A stretch of 23,397 nt of DNA from JAZKFR01 sp040386295 (GTDB lineage: Bacteria > Pseudomonadota > Gammaproteobacteria > Burkholderiales > Rhodocyclaceae): NCBI GenBank assembly GCA_040386295.1, contig JAZKFR010000160.1, positions 1 through 23,397 of the forward strand, read 5' to 3'. How positions within the stretch are numbered: position 1 is the stretch's first letter; every line of letters starts with the position of its first letter. The translations under genes were made by a program, and so were the position numbers. Below, piece after piece: positions 1 through 5,996 of the stretch. The notes under the pieces are model-generated. The model was not told the DNA's origin and searched no databases. It saw only the letters and a program-made list of their open reading frames with translations.

Positions 1-52
1 CACCACCTTGACATGGTGGGGGTCGTTGGTTCGAGTCCAATCGCGCCTACCA
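1..52 (+). tRNA. tRNA-Val (GAC anticodon), 5' end outside the window
   Basis: This is the 3' part of a tRNA. The anticodon arm is visible as CCACC, loop TTGACAT, GGTGG, which puts GAC at the anticodon, so it reads valine GUC/GUU codons. A T-arm with GGTTCGAGTCC follows, then the 3' acceptor strand GCGCCTA and an encoded CCA ending at 52. The 5' acceptor strand and D-arm lie before base 1. Because only part is present, the amino-acid assignment rests on the anticodon loop. Confidence 0.93.
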
Positions 53-57
53 ATAAT

Positions 58-112
58 GCCGCAGACGCTTAGCCAGACAGGACAGCATCCTGACTAGTCA
101 AGCGGCTGCGGC
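58..112. other. long imperfect palindrome just after tRNA-Val
   Basis: Thirteen-base arms at 58-70 and 100-112 (GCCGCAG..CTT and AAG..CTGCGGC) pair with a single mismatch. Inside them is a second stem, CAGGA (78-82) with TCCTG (88-92). A structure 6 nt after the tRNA CCA could be a terminator or processing signal. No T-run follows on either strand, so classic intrinsic termination is not well supported. The right arm overlaps the end of the doubtful small ORF at 94-288. Confidence 0.4.
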
Positions 113-288
113 AAACCTAGCAATACCGCGAGCAGCACCGCTGGCAACACCACCGACCACACTAAAATCATCTTCCTGGCGAGCCACACGTCTGCGTCGC
201 AAGCTTGACCCAAGGTCGGTTTGCGCGAGAAGCACCGCGCAGCTCGCTCAAGATCGCCAGCTGCTTTGCTTGAGCACTGATCACTCAC
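94..288 (-). CDS. possible small membrane protein, unrecognised
   Basis: A 64-codon frame starting with GTG. The C-terminal third is one strongly hydrophobic stretch (about residues 40-58, MILVWSVVLPAVLLAVLLG), long enough for one membrane span. The N-terminal part is polar with several Cys and Arg. It sits downstream of rlmJ on the same strand with a 32-base gap. No clear Shine-Dalgarno precedes the GTG; an internal ATG at residue 40 would give only the hydrophobic tail. I recognise no family, and it may be a chance frame. Confidence 0.3.
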   Translation of the reverse strand: MSDQCSSKAAGDLERAARCFSRKPTLGQACDADVWLARKMILVWSVVLPAVLLAVLLGLPQPLD

Positions 289-320
289 TTCAGTTGCAGC
301 GACGCAACAGCCAGCAAGGG

Positions 321-1166
321 TTAAATTTCGCGTTCTTCCAAAACAAACTCAGCGCCATCGTCCACACGCAATGCCTCGAGCAAATAGGGCATGACACTTT
401 GTAGTGTGGCGTGCAAGGTCCAGGGTGGGTTGATGACAAACATGCCGCTACCGTGCATGCCGACGCCTTCTTTGCTCGGTGTATTCACACGCAAAGCAAC
501 GTGTAACCAGTGCTTGCACGGCAGACGCTGCAATCGCTGCGGTAGTTGGCAAGCGTCTAGGCGCGTCAGCTGCGGATACCACAGCGCATAGGTGCCACCC
601 GGAAAACGATTCAGTGCCGCCTTGAGCGAATGGAAAACTTGCTCGTAATCTTGTTTGTCTTCGTACGAGGGGTCGATGAGTACCAAGCCACGACGGGGGG
701 GCGGCGGCAATAAAGCGTTAAGCCCGACAAAACCATCGCTCGCTTCAATCGAGACCTGCTTCCCTGCATCGTGAAAATTTTCGCGCAAAAGACGCGCATC
801 GCGGCTGTGTAGCTCAAACAGTCGTAAGCGATCTTGCGCGCGCATGCTCCAGCGTGCGAAATAGGGCGAGCCAGGGTAAGCACGCAATTTGTTATCTGGG
901 TTTATTTTGCGCACTAAAGCCAGGTATTCAGCCAAGGCCTCAGGCAGGTCGTTGCGCCCCCACAAACGCCCAACACCGTTTTTATACTCACTGAGTTTAG
1001 CTGCGTAAGCAGAATCGAGGGCGTAACAACCAGCGCCTGCGTGCGTATCGATATACCAAAACGGCGCTTCTTTTTGCCCCAGATAGCGCGTCAGCTGCAC
1101 CAAAACACAATGTTTCAAGACATCTGCGTGCCCACCGGCGTGAAACGCGTGGCGATAACTTAGCAT
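321..1166 (-). CDS. rlmJ: 23S rRNA (adenine(2030)-N6)-methyltransferase RlmJ
   Basis: RlmJ adds a methyl group from S-adenosylmethionine to N6 of A2030 in 23S rRNA. The start chosen at 1166 gives the family N-terminus MLSYRHAFHAGGHADVLKH and 281 residues, close to the roughly 280 of E. coli. The open frame extends 23 codons further upstream (to 1235), but that part does not resemble the family. Other family segments are visible: YIDTHAGAG, the YPGSP segment, and the catalytic region LVLIDPSYED, where E. coli has DPPY; the Ser is a mild variant of the amino-methyltransferase motif. ALWYP and GMFVINPPW follow. The gene stands alone on the minus strand, 114 bases after a small lysine-rich protein gene. 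Confidence 0.95.
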   Translation of the reverse strand: MLSYRHAFHAGGHADVLKHCVLVQLTRYLGQKEAPFWYIDTHAGAGCYALDSAYAAKLSEYKNGVGRLWGRNDLPEALAEYLALVRKINPDNKLRAYPGSPYFARWSMRAQDRLRLFELHSRDARLLRENFHDAGKQVSIEASDGFVGLNALLPPPPRRGLVLIDPSYEDKQDYEQVFHSLKAALNRFPGGTYALWYPQLTRLDACQLPQRLQRLPCKHWLHVALRVNTPSKEGVGMHGSGMFVINPPWTLHATLQSVMPYLLEALRVDDGAEFVLEEREI

Positions 1167-1280
1167 CGACTCATTCCAAGCTGCACTAGGCACGAAAGAC
1201 AAAAACGCGCCGCAGCATTTGCTTGGGCAAGACAAGGCAGAAGCTTGATCGAGGACATCAGCGTGTCGTTTTCTAGCACG

Positions 1281-1442
1281 TTAATCGTTGCTGTCCGCAG
1301 GCGATAACTCGCTCGTATCGGGCGCACCTTCCTCAGTCTCGCTCTTCTTCTCAGCCAGTTTTTTGCTGCGCTTTTCTTCTTGTTTTTTCTTCTTTTCCAA
1401 ATCTCTCTGGCGCTTCTCGAATTGATAGTTTGGTTTGGCCAA
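1281..1442 (-). CDS. small lysine/glutamate-rich protein, TTG start
   Basis: A 53-residue protein that begins MAKPNYQFEKRQRDLEKKKK and continues with a charged, helix-forming K/E-rich middle and an acidic tail ending SPADSND. The start is TTG at 1440-1442, with GAGG eight bases upstream, so ATG-only gene calls miss it. From memory, short proteins starting with a similar AKxNYQFEKRQ motif occur widely in Burkholderiales as hypothetical proteins; function unknown to me. It is probably soluble, largely helical and possibly nucleic-acid or ribosome associated given the charge, but that is a guess. An overlapping frame at 1160-1447 is a shadow of it. Confidence 0.8.
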   Translation of the reverse strand: MAKPNYQFEKRQRDLEKKKKQEEKRSKKLAEKKSETEEGAPDTSELSPADSND

Positions 1443-1487
1443 AACAATATCCTCAGTGGGGCTGCGGGTGAATGATTACTGCGCTGC

Positions 1488-2738
1488 TCAGCCGAGCTTA
1501 GGCAGGGCGATTTGCTGATCAGTACTGTATTGATAGTCGCAAAAAATATGTTCGGCCGTGAGCAGTTGATAGCTACCGTCAGCCAAGCGTCGACTCGTAT
1601 CTTTCAAACGATAAGCAGTATGTCCACAGGTCCAGCAATCGAAGTTGCGCATTTGCGTGCACAAACAGGTTTTTTCTTTGACTGAAATGCGCTTCACACC
1701 AGGCTGCGCGGCAACGGCCAGATTGTAAGCCGTGATGTAAGAGCAGTTGCCCTTGCTGTCGAGTAGATAGCCGTATGCTTCGCAGTTTGGCCGAATACCA
1801 TCGCCAATCGCCGGGCTGTTGCTGAGCATGCGCATCGGATAACCGGTGGGTGAGATTTCATTAACCTCGATATTGTCTTCGGTCACGCTGAAATATTCTT
1901 GTTTCACCTTGGCCGGCAAGCCGCACTCTGCGGACACCGTAAAGCGCGTCGCCACCTGTACTGCAGCTGCGCCCTGCTGCAAGAATGCAACGGCGTCGCT
2001 ACCGGTAAAAATACCGCCGGCGGGGATCAGCGGAATAGCCAGTTGCTCGCGCTCTAAGTAGGCGTGAATCTCGGCCACAATGCTCGCCAAATCGTATTGA
2101 GCCCAATCCATGCCAAAGCCCAAGTGACCTCCAGCCAAAGGGCCTTCTACGACCACGTAATCGGGCAAACGGTTGGTGCGCGCATTTTTGCGCAAAAAGA
2201 TTTGCAGGGCGCGCAGAGAAGAAACAATGATGCCGAGCTTGGCATCGCGGAAACGCGGGTGATCCTCGATCAGCGCAAACGAGCCGAGATGTAATCCAGC
2301 GGCGAGCGTAATGCCGTCGATGCCCGCATCAAGCGCCGAACGCATGCGTACTTGCAAGGTTTCACGCGGCGCGTTCATGGTCAGCTTTTCCATGCAATTG
2401 ACGAAAATCAGGCCCTCGCCACGTTTCGCTTCCATCGTTTTGCCAATATGCAAGTGCGTGGCTTCGGCTAGCTGCCCTAGATTGAATTGAACTAGTGATT
2501 TGTCGCTGTTGGCGACGTTAAATTTGTATTGCTGGAGTTTGTCTTTGACAAATTTTGTATTGAATCGTCGATCCGAAACGGTTTTAACCATGGCGTCTGA
2601 AATGTGGCCAACCCCGCCTAAACGTGCGGCTTCCAGCGCCAGTTCAGCGGTCGAAATATCAACGCCCATACCGCCGATCACGAGGGGGATCAATTCTTTC
2701 TTGCCAAATTTCAAACGAAAATCATCAACGCGCTTCAT
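1488..2738 (-). CDS. nitronate monooxygenase family (NPD/2-nitropropane dioxygenase-like) FMN enzyme
   Basis: A 416-residue TIM-barrel flavoprotein of the nitronate monooxygenase family, whose members oxidise alkyl nitronates with FMN and oxygen; the true substrate here is unknown. Visible parts: N-terminal LVIGGMGVDIS (19-29), the glycine-rich VEGPLAGGHLGFG (197-209) with His205 at the usual active-site position, and the FMN-phosphate segments PAGGIFTG (239-246) and GAAAVQVATRF (256-266). The C-terminal 100 residues go beyond the basic barrel and hold a cysteine cluster, C358-x-C360-x7-C368-x2-C371, which could bind a metal or FeS cluster. The ATG at 2738 has only a weak ribosome site (GAAAG). 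No obvious operon partner, so its physiological role cannot be read from context. Confidence 0.85.
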   Translation of the reverse strand: MKRVDDFRLKFGKKELIPLVIGGMGVDISTAELALEAARLGGVGHISDAMVKTVSDRRFNTKFVKDKLQQYKFNVANSDKSLVQFNLGQLAEATHLHIGKTMEAKRGEGLIFVNCMEKLTMNAPRETLQVRMRSALDAGIDGITLAAGLHLGSFALIEDHPRFRDAKLGIIVSSLRALQIFLRKNARTNRLPDYVVVEGPLAGGHLGFGMDWAQYDLASIVAEIHAYLEREQLAIPLIPAGGIFTGSDAVAFLQQGAAAVQVATRFTVSAECGLPAKVKQEYFSVTEDNIEVNEISPTGYPMRMLSNSPAIGDGIRPNCEAYGYLLDSKGNCSYITAYNLAVAAQPGVKRISVKEKTCLCTQMRNFDCWTCGHTAYRLKDTSRRLADGSYQLLTAEHIFCDYQYSTDQQIALPKLG

Positions 2739-2904
2739 GGGTGTCTTTCTACACGCAGAGGTGAAGGGGGAGGCGTTTCTAGATCATGAGCGCGATCAAA
2801 GCGAGTCGGACAGGCTAAGCAGAGAAACTGGGCGCGATGCGCGATGCGGCCACACGAGGTGCGGATTAGGGCGAGCACGATGCAGAAACTAAATCAAATA
2901 AATA

Positions 2905-2935
2905 AGCCCGTCATTATCACCGATGATGACGGGCT
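2905..2935 (-). terminator. intrinsic terminator of clpB
   Basis: Fourteen-base arms (AGCCCGTCATTATC at 2905-2918 and its partner at 2922-2935, one G-T-type mismatch) around a three-base loop. Read on the minus strand, a T-rich stretch TTATTTATTTGATTT follows. It lies 66 bases after the clpB stop codon, so clpB transcripts should end here, before the nitronate monooxygenase gene. Confidence 0.85.
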
Positions 2936-3000
2936 GTAACCAAGTTCCTCGCTAAAGTTATTCGCTAGTGCGTCGCGCCAGCGCCGCATCAAACAACTTA

Positions 3001-5673
3001 CTAAGCTGGACTGGGGTCTGGCGTACGACTTGAATTGCCATCGAGCCCGGCATTCGTTTCGGCTTCAGTCTTTGCCTCAGTCTTTGCCTCAGTCGCGCTA
3101 AATTCAAAAAACCCATTCTCAGCACTAATCAAAATATGGCTTTTCGCAGCGAACCGGCCTTCTAACAAGGCTTTGGCCAGCGGGTTCTCGATCTGCGCCT
3201 GAATCGCTCGCTTCAGCGGACGAGCACCAAAAACAGGGTCAAAACCAGCGGCGGCGATTTCACGCAAGGCACTTTCATCGAGCGTCAAAGCAATATCCAG
3301 TTTGGCCAAGCGCGCTTCAAGATAAGCCAGTTGAATTTTGGCAATCGCCTGAATATTGCGTTCGTCCAGCGCGTGAAAAACGACAAGCTCGTCGATTCGG
3401 TTGATGAATTCTGGGCGGAAATAATTTTTCACTTCCCCCATCACCGCGAGCTTAACGACTTTGTAATCAGAGTCCGCCATTTGCTGAATCATCTGGCTGC
3501 CCAGGTTAGAGGTCATCACAATCACGGTGTTTTTGAAGTCCACCGTGCGCCCCTGCCCATCCGTCATACGACCATCGTCAAGCACCTGCAAGAGCACGTT
3601 AAACACGTCAGGATGCGCTTTTTCGATTTCGTCGAGCAGAATCACCGAATAGGGTTTACGCCGAACCGCTTCGGTCAGATGCCCGCCTTCTTCATAGCCA
3701 ACATAGCCTGGCGGCGCGCCGATTAAGCGCGAGACAGAGTGTTTCTCCATAAACTCGCTCATGTCGATGCGGATCAAATGATCCTCAGAATCGAACAAGA
3801 AAGCGGCCAAGGTTTTGCACAACTCGGTTTTACCGACGCCGGTCGGCCCGAGAAAAAGGAAAGAACCGTAGGGACGATTCGGATCAGCCAGACCCGCACG
3901 CGAGCGACGGATCGCATCGGAGACCAAGCGAACGGCTTCGTCCTGACCGACAACGCGCTGGTGCAAATGCGCTTCCATGGCGATCAATTTTTCACGTTCG
4001 CCCTGCAGCATTTTGGCCACAGGAATGCCGGTAGCACGCGAAACGACTTCGGCGATTTCTTCGCTACCCACCTGGGTACGCAACAGACGGCCGCCTTTCG
4101 GCGTGGCGCCGTCAGCATTCTTTTCCGCCATTTTGAGCTGCGCTTCTAGCTGCGGTAATTTTCCGTATTGCAGCTCGGCCACCTTGTCCAGCTTGCCTTC
4201 GCGTTGCAGGCGTAACAGTTCAATTTTGAGCTTATCAATCGCCTCTTTAATCTCTGCGCTGCCTTGCACCTGCGCTTTTTCAATTTTCCAGACCTCTTCA
4301 AGATCGTTGTACTCACGCTCTAAGCGCGCCAACTCGTCTTGAATCAATTGCAGACGCTTCTTCGACGCCTCGTCTTTTTCTTTTTTCACCGCTTCGCGCT
4401 CGATTTTCAGCTGAATCATGCGTCGCTCAAGCTTGTCCATGACCTCAGGCTTGGAGTCGATTTCCATTTTGATGCGCGCCGCCGCTTCATCAATCAGGTC
4501 AATCGCTTTATCGGGCAAGAAACGGTCGGTGATGTAGCGGTGGCTAAGCTCGGCAGCGGCAACAATCGCCGGGTCGGTAATCGCAACACCGTGATGCAGC
4601 TCGTATCTTTCTTGCAAGCCACGCAAAATCGCGATGGTCGACTCGACCGACGGTTCGGCCACCAAAACTTTCTGAAAACGCCGTTCAAGCGCCGCATCTT
4701 TTTCTATGTACTGACGGTATTCATTCAGCGTGGTCGCGCCAACACAATGCAACTCGCCGCGTGCGAGTGCTGGCTTGAGCATATTGCCGGCATCGATTGC
4801 GCCTTCGGCCTTGCCAGCGCCGACCATGGTGTGCAATTCGTCGATAAAGACGATGATCTGTCCCTCTTCTTGCGCAATTTCTTTGAGTACGCTTTTGAGC
4901 CGCTCTTCAAATTCGCCACGATATTTAGCCCCGGCCAGCAAGGCCGCCATATCAAGGCTCAGCACTCTTTTACCTTTCAAGCTCTCGGGCACTTCGGCAT
5001 TCACGATGCGCTGCGCCAAGCCTTCGACAATCGCCGTTTTGCCCACGCCCGGCTCGCCAATCAGAACCGGATTATTTTTGGTGCGTCGTTGCAGGATTTG
5101 GATGGTGCGGCGAATCTCGTCATCTCGCCCGATCACGGGATCGAGCTTGCCTTGACGCGCGAGCTCGGTCAGGTCGATACAGTACTTCTTCAAGGACTCG
5201 CGCTGCCCTTCTGCTTCTTGACTGTTGACGCCTTGCCCACCACGCACCGAGGTAATTGCCGCAGCTAAGGCGCTGCGCGTTAATCCATGCTGCTTGGCCA
5301 AGCGCGCGCACTCGCCTGTGTCGTCACAAAGCGCGAGTAAAAATAATTCGCTGGCGACAAATTGATCGCCCCGTTTCTGCGCCTCTTTCAGGCTCAGATT
5401 GAGCAGATTATTCAGATCACGTCCGAGTTGGAGATTGCCGCCATGCCCCTCAACCTTGGCCAAACGCCCTAGGGCCTGATCGACCGCTGCCTTAAGCGAA
5501 GCAACGTTAACCCCGGCGCGCGCCAAGAGCGACGCGCTGCCGCCGTCTTCTTGTTGCAGCAGCGCCAACAACAAATGCTGTGGCTCAATCATTTGATGAT
5601 CGCGCGCTAGCGCTAAACGCTCAGCATCGGCCAGCGCTTCTTGGAACTTGGTCGTCAATTGATCTAAACGCAT
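3001..5673 (-). CDS. clpB: ATP-dependent disaggregase ClpB
   Basis: Hexameric AAA+ chaperone that works with DnaK to pull proteins out of aggregates in the cytoplasm. Order of parts: Clp N-domain (about 1-145), AAA1 with Walker A GEPGVGKT (206-213), Walker B IIVFIDE (273-279) and pore loop GAKYRGEFE (248-256), the M-domain coiled coil (about 405-525, rich in K/E), and AAA2 with Walker A GPTGVGKT (609-616), pore loop GAPPGYVGYEEGG (652-664) and Walker B VILLDE (677-682). Length 890 against 857 in E. coli; most of the excess is a C-terminal tail (861-890) with a TEAK repeat and a Ser/Pro end. AGGA seven bases before the ATG supports the start. A sigma-32 promoter precedes it and a terminator follows, so it looks monocistronic. 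Confidence 0.98.
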   Translation of the reverse strand: MRLDQLTTKFQEALADAERLALARDHQMIEPQHLLLALLQQEDGGSASLLARAGVNVASLKAAVDQALGRLAKVEGHGGNLQLGRDLNNLLNLSLKEAQKRGDQFVASELFLLALCDDTGECARLAKQHGLTRSALAAAITSVRGGQGVNSQEAEGQRESLKKYCIDLTELARQGKLDPVIGRDDEIRRTIQILQRRTKNNPVLIGEPGVGKTAIVEGLAQRIVNAEVPESLKGKRVLSLDMAALLAGAKYRGEFEERLKSVLKEIAQEEGQIIVFIDELHTMVGAGKAEGAIDAGNMLKPALARGELHCVGATTLNEYRQYIEKDAALERRFQKVLVAEPSVESTIAILRGLQERYELHHGVAITDPAIVAAAELSHRYITDRFLPDKAIDLIDEAAARIKMEIDSKPEVMDKLERRMIQLKIEREAVKKEKDEASKKRLQLIQDELARLEREYNDLEEVWKIEKAQVQGSAEIKEAIDKLKIELLRLQREGKLDKVAELQYGKLPQLEAQLKMAEKNADGATPKGGRLLRTQVGSEEIAEVVSRATGIPVAKMLQGEREKLIAMEAHLHQRVVGQDEAVRLVSDAIRRSRAGLADPNRPYGSFLFLGPTGVGKTELCKTLAAFLFDSEDHLIRIDMSEFMEKHSVSRLIGAPPGYVGYEEGGHLTEAVRRKPYSVILLDEIEKAHPDVFNVLLQVLDDGRMTDGQGRTVDFKNTVIVMTSNLGSQMIQQMADSDYKVVKLAVMGEVKNYFRPEFINRIDELVVFHALDERNIQAIAKIQLAYLEARLAKLDIALTLDESALREIAAAGFDPVFGARPLKRAIQAQIENPLAKALLEGRFAAKSHILISAENGFFEFSATEAKTEAKTEAETNAGLDGNSSRTPDPSPA
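3065..3094. repeat. 12-bp tandem repeat in the clpB tail (2.5 copies)
   Basis: The unit TCAGTCTTTGCC is repeated exactly (3065-3076, 3077-3088) and begins a third time. On the minus strand it encodes TEAK TEAK TE in the C-terminal tail of ClpB, outside the conserved AAA2 domain. Confidence 0.9.
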
Positions 5674-5708
5674 CGCGGCTTCCTTTAATTAAGCATTAGG
5701 TGAGCTAG

Positions 5709-5735
5709 AGATGGGGCGGATTTGGCCGTTTTCAA
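5709..5735 (-). promoter_or_regulatory. sigma-32 (heat-shock) promoter of clpB
   Basis: On the minus strand, TTGAAA (5730-5735) is followed after 13 bases by CCCCATCT (5709-5716). This is very close to the RpoH consensus TTGAAA / CCCCATNT with its usual spacing. It ends about 35 bases before the clpB ATG. clpB is a classic RpoH target in Proteobacteria, so context and sequence agree. Confidence 0.88.
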
Positions 5736-5996
5736 TGTCAGCGCAACGCTCGATTTTGCCAAGCTTGGCAGCCTGGTTGCATGATCAACGCACGTCGATT
5801 AGCATCGACGCCGATCTGTAGTAATGCAATGCAGCATGCGGACAAGTCACAGACCTTGCGGCAGCAAGACAGGACGAGCTCAACAAGACGCGAGTGTCTG
5901 AGGCGATCAGTTTGCGTGACAAGGAAAAAAGTCAGCTCGAATGGGCATCAGCTGCATCAGCTCATCGCCGAATTTTCACTACCTAAAAAGTAAAAT
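5736..5996. other. rest of the divergent clpB / hybrid kinase spacer
   Basis: With the sigma-32 site this makes a 323-base divergent region. The kinase side presumably holds its own promoter, but I see no convincing sigma-70 boxes. A 70-codon plus-strand frame (5781-5993) ends three bases before the kinase ATG; its composition looks like chance coding. The kinase has a poor ribosome site (AAAAAGTAAAAT before the ATG). Confidence 0.5.

Noticed and set aside
293..308. small hairpin GTTGC-GTCGCT-GCAAC after rlmJ
   Set aside because: Only five base pairs and no T-run, too weak to call a terminator.
1160..1447. 95-codon minus-strand frame
   Set aside because: Same strand but different frame from the lysine-rich small protein at 1281-1442; the latter has the sensible sequence and a ribosome site.
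4339..5268. 309-codon plus-strand frame opposite clpB
   Set aside because: Shadow of the strongly biased clpB coding sequence on the other strand; no recognisable protein features.
5781..5993. 70-codon plus-strand frame just before the hybrid kinase
   Set aside because: Composition and codon use look random, and no ribosome site was convincing. The three-base gap to the kinase ATG hints at coupling but is not enough.
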